From contig JAAYPR010000038.1 in the NCBI GenBank assembly GCA_012519705.1, positions 62,001 to 126,000 of the forward strand: a stretch of 64,000 nt of DNA. Direction: 5' to 3'. This stretch comes from Campylobacteraceae bacterium. Lineage in GTDB: Bacteria; Campylobacterota; Campylobacteria; Campylobacterales; Campylobacteraceae. Numbering within the stretch: position 1 is the first letter of the stretch; every line of letters starts with the position of its first letter. This document shows, in pieces, positions 1-12,673 of the stretch. The position numbers and the translations under genes are program-made. Below the pieces are notes generated by a model that was given only the letters and a program-made list of their open reading frames with translations, was not told the origin of the DNA and did no database searches.

Positions 1-1536
1 TGAAATCTCTTTTATAAATACCATCTCAGCTGCACGCCCACCTAAAAGCACATCAACCTCAGCGATAAGCTCATGCTTTTGCATTAAGAACTTATTTTCT
101 TCAGGTGCGTTTAGAGTGTAGCCTAAAGCTGAAAGCCCTCTTGGGATGATAGAAACTTTTGTAACTTTTTTAGCACCTTTTGTAACTTCAGCGATAAGTG
201 CGTGACCACATTCGTGGTAAGCGACAATTCTTTTTTCCTTTGGATTAACACGGCGAGATTTTTTCTCTAGCCCTGCGATACTTCTCTCAACTGCTTCTAT
301 TAAATCTGCTTGTTCAACCTCTTTTTTAGACTCTCTACCAGCTAAAAGAGCCGCTTCGTTTACCACGTTTTCAAGGTCAGCCCCAGCAAGTCCTGTTGTA
401 AGTCTAGCAATCTCTTCAATATCCACATCTTTAGCAAATTTAACGCCTTTCATATGGATTTTTAAGATATCAATTCTTCCTTGAAAGTCTGGTCTATCAA
501 CTAAAACTTGCCTATCAAATCTACCAGGTCTTAAAAGTGCTGCGTCTAGAATTTCAGGTCTATTTGTCGCTGCCATTACGATAACTGGCGATTTATCAGC
601 GTCAAAGCCGTCCATCTCAGATAGTAGCTGGTTTAAAGTCTGCTCTCTTTCATCGTTCCCACCCATCGGTCCACTTGATCTACTCTTTCCAATCGCGTCA
701 ATCTCATCTATAAATACAATCGATGGAGCCTCTTTCTTAGCAGTTTCAAATAGATCTCTTACTCTACTTGCACCAACCCCAACAAACATCTCAATAAAAC
801 TTGACGCTGAAATTGAAAAAAATGGCACGTCCGCCTCGCCCGCAACTGCTCTAGCTAAAAGAGTTTTTCCAGTGCCTGGAGGTCCTACTAGTAAAATACC
901 TTTTGGAATTTTTGCTCCAAGGCGTAGGTATTTATCTGGGTTTTTTAAGTAGTCAACAATCTCTTGAACCTCTTCTTTAGCCTCTTCAACGCCTGCTACA
1001 TCGTCAAATTTAACATTTGGTTTTTCAGAGTTTACAAGCTTTTTACTACTTCCAATTCCTAAAATTCCCCCGCCTGCACTTTTTTGCATTCTGCTTATCA
1101 AAAACATCCAAATTCCAAAGAAAATGAAAATCGGAATTATCCATGAAAAGAGAATTTCAGTCAATGGATTTACTTCATTATATGCTGTGTAAGGGATTTT
1201 TTTCTCTTCAAGAAGAGTTACCAAGCTTGGGTCTTGCACCTTTTTAGCAGTGTAAACCATACCACTACCCTCGCCTTTTACCATACCCTGACCGATATAA
1301 ACTTTTGCAATTTGTTTATTTTCCACTAAAGTTTTAAACTCAGAGTAAGCAACAGTCCTGCTTCCCATCCCGCCTCCAATGTTTGCATCTGGCGACATAG
1401 ATTTAAACAGCGTAATAATAATAACCGCAAATATTAAAAACACAAAAATAGGATTTTGGTTAAAAAAGTTGTTGTTATTTTTGTTGTTTGGGTTGTTTGG
1501 ATCGTTTTGATTCCTGTTTTGGTTGTTAAAATTCAA
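1..1536 (-). CDS. ftsH: ATP-dependent zinc metalloprotease FtsH, 3' end beyond the window
   Basis: Membrane-anchored AAA+ protease that degrades misfolded and regulated membrane and soluble proteins. It is absent from the ORF track because it runs off the left edge; 512 codons are visible. From the N-terminus I read an Asn-rich cytoplasmic start, a TM segment near residue 35, a periplasmic domain, a second TM near 140, the Walker A motif GPPGTGKT near 215, the AAA second region of homology ([20 protein letters not shown]) and the zinc-binding HECGH near 440. I place the start at a TTG (1536) behind AAGGAAG. The nearby ATG at 1555 runs into a stop after a few codons. It is the last visible gene of the long minus-strand block, 19 nt after prmA. 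Confidence 0.96.
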   Translation of the reverse strand, partial: MNFNNQNRNQNDPNNPNNKNNNNFFNQNPIFVFLIFAVIIITLFKSMSPDANIGGGMGSRTVAYSEFKTLVENKQIAKVYIGQGMVKGEGSGMVYTAKKVQDPSLVTLLEEKKIPYTAYNEVNPLTEILFSWIIPIFIFFGIWMFLISRMQKSAGGGILGIGSSKKLVNSEKPNVKFDDVAGVEEAKEEVQEIVDYLKNPDKYLRLGAKIPKGILLVGPPGTGKTLLARAVAGEADVPFFSISASSFIEMFVGVGASRVRDLFETAKKEAPSIVFIDEIDAIGKSRSSGPMGGNDEREQTLNQLLSEMDGFDADKSPVIVMAATNRPEILDAALLRPGRFDRQVLVDRPDFQGRIDILKIHMKGVKFAKDVDIEEIARLTTGLAGADLENVVNEAALLAGRESKKEVEQADLIEAVERSIAGLEKKSRRVNPKEKRIVAYHECGHALIAEVTKGAKKVTKVSIIPRGLSALGYTLNAPEENKFLMQKHELIAEVDVLLGGRAAEMVFIKEIS

Positions 1537-1555
1537 ATCGTCTTCCTTTTATCAT

Positions 1556-2383
1556 TTATTTTTTTCTATACACGAAACTAAGCCACTCGTTTTTTTGTAA
1601 AACTTCCACAAGTTCTAGCTCTTTAAACTCAGCTTTGATAATCTCTTCATATCTATCAAGCACACCAGACATTATCAAAACCCCGTTTTTTTCTACGCTT
1701 TTTATAAGCTCTTTTTTTAGCATTAAGATAATATCAGCTATCAAATTTGCTACAACTAAGTCATACTTTTTATCTAAACTCGCTATGCTTCCAGTCCAAA
1801 TTTCATTTAAGCTTACGCTATTTTTTAAAGCATTTTCTTTAGTTGAGCTAACCGCCAAAGAGTCTGTATCACACGCACTTGTATTAAGTCCTAGCTTTGC
1901 TAAAGCGATACTTAAAATGCCACTTCCACACCCTACATCAAGAGCGGTTTTGTAGCCATTTTTATACTTTTGAATCAGGCTTAAGCACATATTTGTACTT
2001 TCATGATGGCCTGAACCAAAAGCAAGTGCTGGGTCTATGATGATATTTATAAAACCCTCTTTTGACTCATCCCAGCTTGGATGGATGTAAATTTCATCTA
2101 CTTCGATAGGCTTTACACCTTTTTTATACTCATCTATCCAGTCTCTGTTTTCTTTCTCTTCTAAGCTTATGGTTAAATCTAGCTCTAAATCTAGAGCTTC
2201 TTCAAGGCTTTTTTTATACTCTTTTAGTGCAAACTCTAAGTTTTCTAGGCTCTCTTCATCTCTTATGATAAAACAGTCCTCTTTTTCTTCAATAGCACTA
2301 ACGCCAAGCTCAAAAACAAACTCTTTAAATAGCTCTAGAGCGTTTTTACTCCAAATAGTTAGCTCAAAATAGGTTTTGTTCAA
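1556..2383 (-). CDS. prmA: Ribosomal protein L11 methyltransferase PrmA
   Basis: SAM-dependent methyltransferase that trimethylates ribosomal protein L11. The Rossmann motif ALDVGCGSGILS lies near residue 145, after the family signature DPALAFGSGHHEST that leads into it. A VVANLIADI strand carries the post-I/catalytic loop. The 275 aa length is normal for the epsilonproteobacterial form. The start is TTG, preceded by AAGGGA at 8 nt. The pair prmA-ftsH next to pgl is the arrangement known from C. jejuni, where cheY lies between prmA and pglG. Here hisA takes that place. Confidence 0.93.
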   Translation of the reverse strand: MNKTYFELTIWSKNALELFKEFVFELGVSAIEEKEDCFIIRDEESLENLEFALKEYKKSLEEALDLELDLTISLEEKENRDWIDEYKKGVKPIEVDEIYIHPSWDESKEGFINIIIDPALAFGSGHHESTNMCLSLIQKYKNGYKTALDVGCGSGILSIALAKLGLNTSACDTDSLAVSSTKENALKNSVSLNEIWTGSIASLDKKYDLVVANLIADIILMLKKELIKSVEKNGVLIMSGVLDRYEEIIKAEFKELELVEVLQKNEWLSFVYRKK

Positions 2384-2443
2384 CTAAATTTCCCTTAAAA
2401 TAATTAAATTAAAATATAGATTTTATAATAACTTTTCTCAAAT

Positions 2444-3151
2444 TTAGCTTAGCTTAAAAGCCTCTTCTAAATCAAGAGTTCCTTCATAGTAAGCCTTGCC
2501 AACTATTACGCCGTAAATTTCACTGCTATTTTTTATATTTATGATGTCATTCATATCTTTTACGCCGCCACTTGCGATGGTTTTTTTGCCACTTGCGTTT
2601 GCGATATTTTTTGTAAACTCCACATTTACCCCGCTTAGCATCCCATCTCTTGAGATGTCAGTGCAAATTATCGCATCAACTTCGCTATCCGCATAAATTT
2701 TTGCTAACTCTATAGCACTAACTTTGCTTACATCAGCCCAGCCTTGAACCGCTACAAAACCCTCTTTTGCATCAATCCCAACTGCTATGGTATAGTTTTT
2801 AGCTAGTTCTTTTGTAAGCTCAACGTTATTTAGGGCAGTTGAGCCTAAAATGAAGCGGTTAACTCCCACATTTTGATACTCTTTGATTCTTTTTTCATCT
2901 CTTATGCCACCGCCAACTTGGACTTTTAAATGTGTAGATTTTACAATGCTCTCTATCACATCAAAGTTCATCGCCTTGCCTGCAAAAGCTCCGTCTAAAT
3001 CAACTATATGAAGCCATTTTGCTCCCATATCTTCAAATCTTTTTGCTAAATCGCTTGGGTTTTTTGAGTAAATTTTTGCTGTATTCATCTCGCCTTTGCT
3101 AAGCCTAACAGCAAGCCCTTCTTTTAAATCGATCGCTGGTAAAATTTCCAT
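2444..3151 (-). CDS. hisA: HisA, ProFAR isomerase of histidine biosynthesis
   Basis: Phosphoribosylformimino-5-aminoimidazole carboxamide ribotide isomerase, the fourth step of histidine synthesis. It is a 235-aa TIM barrel with the two-fold HisA/HisF signatures: [12 protein letters not shown] with the catalytic Asp at the N-terminus, [10 protein letters not shown] near 77, and [13 protein letters not shown] near 165 with the second Asp. A strong AAAAGGAG lies before the ATG. It stands 11 nt after pglG and is probably cotranscribed with pgl, though it has no role in glycosylation. Histidine genes are scattered in this genome, since hisG is at 30 kb in another context. Confidence 0.95.
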   Translation of the reverse strand: MEILPAIDLKEGLAVRLSKGEMNTAKIYSKNPSDLAKRFEDMGAKWLHIVDLDGAFAGKAMNFDVIESIVKSTHLKVQVGGGIRDEKRIKEYQNVGVNRFILGSTALNNVELTKELAKNYTIAVGIDAKEGFVAVQGWADVSKVSAIELAKIYADSEVDAIICTDISRDGMLSGVNVEFTKNIANASGKKTIASGGVKDMNDIINIKNSSEIYGVIVGKAYYEGTLDLEEAFKLS

Positions 3152-3162
3152 ATTTTCTCCTT

Positions 3163-4057
3163 TTATGTTTCTTCGTTGCTAGCTTTGTTTGTTATGTAAA
3201 TATAATATCCAAGTGCGATAACTAAAAACGCAATGACACCAATTAAAGTCACTGGATAGACGATTTTCTCAGGCAATGTCATAGAAAACTTAAATACAAG
3301 CATTAAAGCTTCAATAGCCAAAGCTATGATGATGGATGATAAAAACTTTATCATCGTCTTTGAGTTGGTCGCGTTTTTCTCATGATAGCCCAAAATTTCC
3401 TCTTCAAAATAAGCTTTTGTAAGGTCAACTATGGCTAAAGCTAGAGTTAAGAGAATAGTTGACTCTAGAATTTTAGAAGTATCATGAACTTTAAAATCTG
3501 TAAAAAGTATGCTCCTAACCCCGTAATAAAACAAAATCATAGCTATTAAAAACAGTGTTGAGTTAATCAAAAAGTATGAAAACCTCGAAGACTGCCTAAA
3601 CGCCCTATCAATCGGACTTGGATTTATAAGCTTTAAAACATCGCTTAGTAAAATGTCACAACAAACTACAAATTTCAAAGTTTTTTCACTATCAAAAATA
3701 GGAACTGCCATAGTGACAAAAAGGTTACTACTGTAAGCCCCTGGGTATGGGTATGAAAGGTAGGCATTTTTTTGCTTAAGAACTTCTTTGTAGTATGAGC
3801 GAAAGCTTCTATCCTCGCCCATTTCGCCACTTACTGTTGAATTAGCTGAGAAAAGAAGCCTATCGCTTACTTGGTATCCGCTCTCATCCAAAATAAAAAA
3901 AGAGTCATAACCAACTATCTCATTTGAGATTTTTTTACACTCTACCATGAGACTCTCTATAGTTATGTCATCTTTAAAATTTGATAAATGTTGATTAAAG
4001 ATATAGCTTAGGTAGGCTAATATCCTTGATCTCATAGATTTAAACTCTTCTATCTCT

Positions 4058-4080
<23 letters not shown>
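3163..4080 (-). CDS. pglG: PglG-like membrane protein with a PDC/Cache-type sensor region
   Basis: Integral membrane protein of the pgl cluster. In C. jejuni pglG sits at the same position next to pglF and is not required for making or transferring the N-glycan. Residues 1-155 form a soluble region resembling a PDC (Cache) ligand-binding domain, with the features [14 protein letters not shown] and [19 protein letters not shown]. About four hydrophobic segments follow between residues 170 and 300. The start is GTG, overlapping pglF by 23 nt; a second in-frame GTG four codons later is an alternative. No signalling output domain (HAMP, kinase, GGDEF) is attached, so how sensing would be used is unknown. 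Confidence 0.8.
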
Positions 4081-6984
<2,904 letters not shown>

Positions 6985-7028
6985 TTAAATTTGCTAAGTT
7001 TGCATGGTGCAAATTTGGCAAATTTAAT

Positions 7029-7238
7029 CTAGCTCTTTTTTACAAACTCAGTTCTTAGAACTACTTGACCAAATTTAGGGATTTTACAATCTATCTCTTC
7101 TTCATTGTTCGTAAGTCTGATGCCCTTAACTTTAGTGCCTTGCTTGATAGTTCCACCACCACCTTTAAGCTTTAAATCCTTGATAACTGTAACGCTATCG
7201 CCTGTTTGAAGTTCGTTTCCATGTGCATCTCTTGCCAT
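7029..7238 (-). CDS. PhnA C-terminal-domain protein (YjdM-like), zinc ribbon absent
   Basis: A 69-aa protein matching the C-terminal PhnA domain: DAHGNELQTGDSVTVIKDL, then TIKQGTKVKGIRL and IDCKIPKFGQVVLRTEFVKKS. E. coli YjdM/PhnA is about 111 aa and has an N-terminal zinc ribbon that is missing here. Despite the old name, this family has no demonstrated role in phosphonate breakdown. The SH3-like fold suggests a binding role, but the function is unknown. It sits inside the pgl operon between pglD (11 nt) and pglE (65 nt), which is unusual. Whether that means a role in glycosylation or just a passenger gene cannot be told from sequence. Confidence 0.85.
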   Translation of the reverse strand: MARDAHGNELQTGDSVTVIKDLKLKGGGGTIKQGTKVKGIRLTNNEEEIDCKIPKFGQVVLRTEFVKKS

Positions 7239-7249
7239 GTTTTTCTCCT

Positions 7250-7840
7250 TTATAAATTTTTTATAATTTTTGCTGGAACGCCAACTGCTGTGACATCGTC
7301 TTTTATATCTCTTATCACAACCGTTCCAGCTCCTATTATAGCGTTTTTTCCTATTTTAACGCCTTGAATTGCCACACTTCCAATTCCCATATGTGTAAAC
7401 TCGCCGATTTCTACATTTCCAGCAAGTGAGACATTTGGGCTTAGGTGAGCGAATTTGCCAACTCTGCACTCATGTTCTACTATCGCACCTGAGTTTATTA
7501 TAACCCCATCGCCAATCTTTGCTTCTGCGTTAATCACGGCATTTGGCATCACAACAACGCCTTTTCCTAGCTTAGCACTTTTTGAAATAACGGCTGAACT
7601 ATGGACTAAATTTACTACATTAAAACCAAAGCTTTCTACTTTTTGCTGGACTCTAGAGCGGGTTTGATTATCTCCAATGGCGATAATCATATCAAACTTT
7701 TCTAAACTCTCGCTAAACTTAAGCCCTTTATTGTCATCTATAAAAATAACTTCTTTATATCCGCTATCTAGGGCGATATCGACTATCACTTTACCATGCC
7801 CACTAGCTCCGTAGATATAAATACTCTTAGTTTGAGCCAT
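7250..7840 (-). CDS. pglD: UDP-4-amino sugar N-acetyltransferase PglD
   Basis: Uses acetyl-CoA to N-acetylate UDP-4-amino-4,6-dideoxy-GlcNAc to UDP-N,N'-diacetylbacillosamine. The N-terminal Rossmann-like sugar-nucleotide domain starts [15 protein letters not shown]. It is followed from about residue 85 by left-handed beta-helix hexapeptide repeats. The catalytic His lies in [13 protein letters not shown] near 125, and the C-terminus reads [13 protein letters not shown]. The ORF track begins at a TTG; the ATG one codon later (7840) is better spaced from GGAG. It overlaps the pglC 3' end by 14 nt. Confidence 0.94.
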   Translation of the reverse strand: MAQTKSIYIYGASGHGKVIVDIALDSGYKEVIFIDDNKGLKFSESLEKFDMIIAIGDNQTRSRVQQKVESFGFNVVNLVHSSAVISKSAKLGKGVVVMPNAVINAEAKIGDGVIINSGAIVEHECRVGKFAHLSPNVSLAGNVEIGEFTHMGIGSVAIQGVKIGKNAIIGAGTVVIRDIKDDVTAVGVPAKIIKNL

Positions 7841-8432
7841 CAAATTTCTCCGTTGTAGCCATCCCTTCTTTGCTAACGCCGTCTTTTTTTATAACTTTTT
7901 TTACGGTTAAAAGTGCGATTTTTATATCAAGCAAAAAGCTTAAATTTTTAGCATAGTAGGTGTCATACTCAAACTTTTTAGCCCAGCTTATCGCATTTCG
8001 TCCATTTACTTGTGCTAGACCTGTGATGCCTGGGCGAACAGTGTGGCGAAGCTTTTGCTCATCGTTATAAATAGGTAAATACTCTATGAGAAGCGGGCGT
8101 GGACCTATAAAACTCATATCTCCTTTTAGGACGTTAAAAAGCTGTGGAAGTTCGTCTAGGCTAAGGCTTCTTATCTTGCTTCCAAATTTGCCAAGTCGCT
8201 CTTCATCAGGTAGAAGCTCTCCGTTTTCATCTCTTTCTTCGCTCATCGTTTTAAACTTGTAAATTTTAAATATTTTCTCATTTAATCCAGGGCGAGATTG
8301 TGTAAAAATGGCATTTTTACTTATATTTTTCTTTATTAAAACCCACACAACTATCATAATCGGCAGTGTTAAAACTATCAGAGTAAAACTTGCCAAAATA
8401 TCCAAAACTCTTTTAAAAAACCTTCTATACAT
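7827..8432 (-). CDS. pglC: Phosphoglycosyl transferase PglC
   Basis: Starts the lipid-linked oligosaccharide by transferring phospho-N,N'-diacetylbacillosamine from UDP to undecaprenyl phosphate on the cytoplasmic face. It is a monotopic phosphoglycosyl transferase of 201 aa: one re-entrant hydrophobic segment near residues 12-34, then KIYKFKTM, the catalytic Asp-Glu pair in [23 protein letters not shown] and [14 protein letters not shown]. The length equals the minimal PglC form without an extra N-terminal membrane domain. It overlaps pglA by 8 nt and pglD by 14 nt, so pglA-pglC-pglD are almost certainly translated together. Confidence 0.95.
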   Translation of the reverse strand: MYRRFFKRVLDILASFTLIVLTLPIMIVVWVLIKKNISKNAIFTQSRPGLNEKIFKIYKFKTMSEERDENGELLPDEERLGKFGSKIRSLSLDELPQLFNVLKGDMSFIGPRPLLIEYLPIYNDEQKLRHTVRPGITGLAQVNGRNAISWAKKFEYDTYYAKNLSFLLDIKIALLTVKKVIKKDGVSKEGMATTEKFDGSN

Positions 8433-9543
8433 CTATAAATTTCCTATAAACTTCTAAATATTTCTCTACTACTATCTTTTCATCGTAGTGTTCTAGCACC
8501 ATTTGACGCCCAGCTTTGCCCATCTTTTTGGCTAGGCTCTCATCATCAAGTAAAATCTCTATCTTTTTAGCTAAATCTTTTGAGTCTCTTACTTCGCAAA
8601 TTAGCCCGTTAATGCCCTCCTGAATTGCTTCCACACAACCATCACAGCGGCTTACCACACAAGCTTTTTCCATACTCATAGCCTCTAACACGGTGCGAGG
8701 AAATCCCTCCTTATAACTTGGCAAAACATAGATATAAGCCCCTTTTAAAAGCTCTTTTATCTTATCACTCCAGCTTATCCATCTAACATTTGGACTTTGT
8801 AAAAACTCTTTTGCTGCACTGCTTTTATTGCCCTCATAAGTGTCCCCAACGAAGACAAACTGAGCGTCATCTCTACCCTTTAAAATTTCCGCTGCTTCGT
8901 AAAACTCGCGTATGCCTTTATCAAAAAGGGCTCTTCCTATCATTAGAACGATTTTTTTATCGCTTCCGTAGTCATACGGCGTAACATTTTCTGGATCAAA
9001 TTCACCACTATCAATCCCAACGCTTTTTATACGAATGACTTTTTCTTTTTTTATAATGTTTTTACTTAGTAAATAGTCAGGATCTGAGTCGTTTACAAAA
9101 ATAGTAGCATTACTTAAATTTAGAGTTTTTTTATAAAGGCTCTCCATTACAAATTTAACCAGTTTTGATTTTAAGTCACTGTTTGTATAAAAACTTCCAA
9201 GCCCTTCTATTAAATTTAAAACTATTGGCACTCCAGCTCTCTTAGCAGCTATAGTTCCAAAAACGTTTGATTTATGAGCTGAAGTTTGAAGCATATCTAA
9301 ATTTAACTCTTTTAGCACACTAGCTAAATCGCTTGAGTCTTTGAAAATTTTAAGGGGGTTAAGACTTGCTTTATCTATCTCGTAAGTTACACTTTTAAAC
9401 TCGCTCTCGATTTGTTGCGTCATAATGCCCTTTGGTGCTATAGCAAAAACTTCATGCCCTTTTTTCTGTAAAGCTCTCATTATAGGAGCTCTAAAAAGTG
9501 CTATACTCAAATCCGAGTGTGATAAAAACCCAATTTTAGCCAT
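8425..9543 (-). CDS. pglA: GT4 glycosyltransferase PglA (second-sugar GalNAc transferase)
   Basis: Retaining GT-B enzyme that in C. jejuni adds alpha-1,3-GalNAc to Und-PP-diNAcBac. The N-terminal [17 protein letters not shown] and [10 protein letters not shown] fit PglA. The acceptor-side motif [12 protein letters not shown] lies near 110, and the GT4 E-x7-E nucleotide-sugar motif is in [17 protein letters not shown] near 280. Length is 372 aa. It lies 2 nt after pglB and overlaps pglC by 8 nt. The donor is probably UDP-GalNAc, which the epimerase at 18.9-19.9 kb can supply; donor identity is inferred from homology. Confidence 0.93.
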   Translation of the reverse strand: MAKIGFLSHSDLSIALFRAPIMRALQKKGHEVFAIAPKGIMTQQIESEFKSVTYEIDKASLNPLKIFKDSSDLASVLKELNLDMLQTSAHKSNVFGTIAAKRAGVPIVLNLIEGLGSFYTNSDLKSKLVKFVMESLYKKTLNLSNATIFVNDSDPDYLLSKNIIKKEKVIRIKSVGIDSGEFDPENVTPYDYGSDKKIVLMIGRALFDKGIREFYEAAEILKGRDDAQFVFVGDTYEGNKSSAAKEFLQSPNVRWISWSDKIKELLKGAYIYVLPSYKEGFPRTVLEAMSMEKACVVSRCDGCVEAIQEGINGLICEVRDSKDLAKKIEILLDDESLAKKMGKAGRQMVLEHYDEKIVVEKYLEVYRKFIDV

Positions 9544-9545
9544 CT

Positions 9546-11708
9546 TTAAATCTTTAGTTTATAAACTTTAGCATAAGGGGTTGAAATAACCTGCTCAAAA
9601 TATCTACTATCATATCTCTCTAGTAAAAAGAGCTGGATATAGGCGGAGTTTAGAACTTTATCATCCACTATAACAAAAGTACCATCATTTTTTGAAAAGA
9701 TTATGCTTAGCATCCCATCTGGATTTATCTTGATCTCATTCATGCTAAATGTCTCGCCATGCTCTGTATCATAAAAGCTTTTCACAGGGACATCTTGACT
9801 ACCGAACTTTAAAAACTTCATATCATGAGATAAAATCGCCCCATTTTCTAAAAGCAACCCTTCTGGAACACTTCTAGATGAGTAAGTGGTTGTGAAAACC
9901 CCACTTCCAAAACTCTTGCCCGTTTTTAAATCTATATCTGAAAACAGAGCTATAACGTTGTAGATATTAAGCATTCTTTTTGGTAGATAGTAGTAAATAT
10001 CTCTAGTTTTTTCTGGAACTGTAAAGCTAGTCATACCCATAGATGTAATCAAATCGTTTACATCAGTTAGGTTATAATCTTGTAAAATTTTATCTATTTT
10101 ACCAACAAAACGCTCACTAAACTGTCTTTCAGTATACTCCACCTCAACCCTTGCCATATTTGCCGAGCTAACCATATCTTTAGTTAGTGAAAAGCTTACT
10201 GGGTAGTTATGATGACCTAAATGCTTTCCACCGTCAATCAAAGTTTTAACGTCTGCGTAGTAGCGTATCGGATAACCATAATCCCACCAAGCAACTACAT
10301 AATCCTCTCTGCTAGCGATGCCTTTAAGCTCTTCTAAAACCTCAACTTCTTTATTAAAAAACACAGTTGGACTTTTATACTGCTCGATATGCTTTAGTGC
10401 TGGCTGAACTGCAAATACAGTAACTACAAGGGCTACAGCTATCCTAATAAGTGAGTTTGCCTTTAAAACATCTAAAATAAAATGCACCAAAAATCCAAGC
10501 CCAAGCCCCATAATAGGCACAGCGTAAATTGTAAATCTAAGTCCTGCTTTTGTCGCTAAAAACCCAAGTCCAAGCATCGGCAATGTTATTAAAAACGATC
10601 TATGTTTTATACAAAAAAGCGTGTATCCAATTAACGATAAAATAAAAAGATTTTTATCTGAACTAATACGTCTCATAAACATATCATAATCAACTATGCC
10701 TGACTCTTGAATGGTTTGATTTACGTTAAAGAAATGGTAGGTTGCTGTCTTTATCTCGCTAACATCTCTCAAAATATAAAACCTAAGTTGAAAGAAAATC
10801 GGATTTAACCCACCAAAATAGATAAATAAAACTCCCACGATAATAGTTATAATCCCCAAAGTTTTTAAACTTATACCTCTAAAAAATAGAGCGTAAAGTC
10901 CAAATATCGCTATAAGTTTAATGCTTAGGCTTAAGTTTGTAAGCACAACTAAAAGTAAAACTATAGTTTCATAACTTGCGATATGCTTTTCATTAAAAAT
11001 CTCTTTTTTTAGACATGCTTTAAGTGAAATTTTACCCGCTTTTGAGCTCTTAAAACTCTGCCGGCAAATATCCAAACAGGTATAAAGTGTAAAAATTCCC
11101 AAAAGTGCTGAGTTTAGCGTAAAAGATGATGGATACCACCACAGATAAATCAGCATAAAAACAGGAGCGATTATGCTTGACTTGGTGTAGTTATTTAGAG
11201 CTACCCTTATAAGCCCCCAAACTACAAATGTCGCTAAAACGATGTTTAGCATATCTGTATCATAATATCCTGCCATAGTTCTGTTGTAGTAACTCATCGC
11301 TACAACTGAGACAAAAGCCCCTATTATCCCAGCTTCAGTTGCTTTGTACTCTCTTGCTATTAAAATCACAGGGATAACCAAAAGTGAGCTTAAAAACACG
11401 CTCATGTAGAGTATGACATTTTCAAAACTAAACGGCAAAATTTTGCAAACAAAAGCTGTAAATTTAGACATAGAACTATCTACAAAACTTAAATCATTTG
11501 GCTGATGAAACCCAGCGATGATATCCCTTGCACCCTCAGCAAAAGCGTATCCATCGTTTGTGTTTATCATCAAAACGCCGTTGTGCATCATAGCGTCAAA
11601 CTCGCTAGCCCAACCAATCCAGTAAAACCTAGCCCAAACGCCAAATAAAAATGCTAAAAATATAAATAAAATTCCCCAGCCTTTGCTGTTAAAATTTATC
11701 TCTTTCAT
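9546..11708 (-). CDS. pglB: Oligosaccharyltransferase PglB
   Basis: STT3-family single-subunit oligosaccharyltransferase that moves the lipid-linked glycan to Asn in D/E-X-N-X-S/T sequons in the periplasm. There are about 13 TM helices, with the first external loop reading ASEFDAMMHNGVLMI. SGYYDTDML-type acidic residues appear in AGYYDTDML, the EL5 TIQE motif in VNQTIQESG, and FMRRIS holds the Arg that selects the acidic -2 residue in C. jejuni PglB. WWDYG is in VVAWWDYGYPIRYY near 460, followed by GGKHLGHHNYP. I choose ATG 11708 (720 aa) behind AAGGGAG rather than the track start 11 codons upstream. That places it 8 nt after the GT2 gene. Confidence 0.97.
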   Translation of the reverse strand: MKEINFNSKGWGILFIFLAFLFGVWARFYWIGWASEFDAMMHNGVLMINTNDGYAFAEGARDIIAGFHQPNDLSFVDSSMSKFTAFVCKILPFSFENVILYMSVFLSSLLVIPVILIAREYKATEAGIIGAFVSVVAMSYYNRTMAGYYDTDMLNIVLATFVVWGLIRVALNNYTKSSIIAPVFMLIYLWWYPSSFTLNSALLGIFTLYTCLDICRQSFKSSKAGKISLKACLKKEIFNEKHIASYETIVLLLVVLTNLSLSIKLIAIFGLYALFFRGISLKTLGIITIIVGVLFIYFGGLNPIFFQLRFYILRDVSEIKTATYHFFNVNQTIQESGIVDYDMFMRRISSDKNLFILSLIGYTLFCIKHRSFLITLPMLGLGFLATKAGLRFTIYAVPIMGLGLGFLVHFILDVLKANSLIRIAVALVVTVFAVQPALKHIEQYKSPTVFFNKEVEVLEELKGIASREDYVVAWWDYGYPIRYYADVKTLIDGGKHLGHHNYPVSFSLTKDMVSSANMARVEVEYTERQFSERFVGKIDKILQDYNLTDVNDLITSMGMTSFTVPEKTRDIYYYLPKRMLNIYNVIALFSDIDLKTGKSFGSGVFTTTYSSRSVPEGLLLENGAILSHDMKFLKFGSQDVPVKSFYDTEHGETFSMNEIKINPDGMLSIIFSKNDGTFVIVDDKVLNSAYIQLFLLERYDSRYFEQVISTPYAKVYKLKI

Positions 11709-11716
11709 TTGCTCCC

Positions 11717-12673
11717 TTAACTTTTTGTATATAATTTCCAAATTCTAGCAGAAATTTTCGCACCTAAGCAAAAATAAACTAAAAAATAGACTTTATGTGT
11801 AAATTTTACGTTTTTATTAAAAATAGCTTCTAAAAAGTCACTAAATTTAAGCTTTTTTGCATACTTTTCATACGCTTTTCCAAACCGAACAGCTGCTGCT
11901 AGGCTTATTAGATTATCATAAAATTTAATCGCTTTTAAAGTTTCTTTATCTTTGAAGTGGCTATTTAACTCATCAATATTTTCATAAACGCTCAAATATT
12001 TCTCATCAAATTTAACAGTTCTTGTGATAGAGTCATCTCTTATAAGATAAAAATAGTCTTGTTTTTTACAAAATGCGATTTTACTAGCCTTTTCAAAAAC
12101 ATAAGGAATAGTTCCTAAATCCTCAGAAATTCTACCTTTTGGAAATCTAATGTCCTCAAAAAAAGAGCTTTTAAAAAGCTTTCTAGTTGCACCGATATCA
12201 TAAATTTTAGCATAGAAAATGTTTTGCATAAACTCATCTTTTTGATGAACTAAAACTTTTTCATCTGAAATTTTACTCTCATTAAGTGCTAAAATTTGAC
12301 TATCTTTTATATATAAAAACTCGGTTATTGTAATATCTGCTTCGTATTTTTTAACTAAAAAGTATAAATTCTCTATATAAAATCTACTTACAAAATCATC
12401 ACTATCTATAAAAGTTACAAACTCACCGCTCATGACATCAAGCCCGGCATTTCTTGCATCGCTTAATCCGCCATTTTCTTTATGTATAACTTTTACTCTT
12501 CTGTCTTTTAAAGCATACTCATCACAAATTTGCGGGCAGTTATCTGGGCTTCCGTCATTTACTAAGATGATTTCTAAATTTTCATAAGTTTGATTTATGA
12601 TACTATCAATGCATTTTTTAAGGTATTTTTCTACTTTATAAACTGGAACTATCACAGAAATTAATGGCTTCAT
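11717..12673 (-). CDS. GT2 family glycosyltransferase of the pgl locus
   Basis: Inverting GT-A glycosyltransferase with the opening ISVIVPVYKVEKYLKKCIDS, LVNDGSPDNC, NGGLSDARNAGLD, the DXD-type metal site FIDSDDF near 92, and the acceptor-side SEDLGTIPY (ED) near 178. At 318 aa it resembles EpsJ/capsule-type GT2 enzymes. PglI of C. jejuni is also GT2 but is used for a branch glucose, and I do not see close resemblance. The sugar added is unknown. A 4-nt ATGA overlap joins it to the GT4 gene upstream. The DNA looks more AT-rich, with long T runs, than pglA-pglF. Confidence 0.9.
   Translation of the reverse strand: MKPLISVIVPVYKVEKYLKKCIDSIINQTYENLEIILVNDGSPDNCPQICDEYALKDRRVKVIHKENGGLSDARNAGLDVMSGEFVTFIDSDDFVSRFYIENLYFLVKKYEADITITEFLYIKDSQILALNESKISDEKVLVHQKDEFMQNIFYAKIYDIGATRKLFKSSFFEDIRFPKGRISEDLGTIPYVFEKASKIAFCKKQDYFYLIRDDSITRTVKFDEKYLSVYENIDELNSHFKDKETLKAIKFYDNLISLAAAVRFGKAYEKYAKKLKFSDFLEAIFNKNVKFTHKVYFLVYFCLGAKISARIWKLYTKS

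Noticed and set aside
1635-1955. 106-aa plus-strand ORF inside prmA
   Set aside because: Antisense shadow of a well-supported methyltransferase, with no ribosome site.
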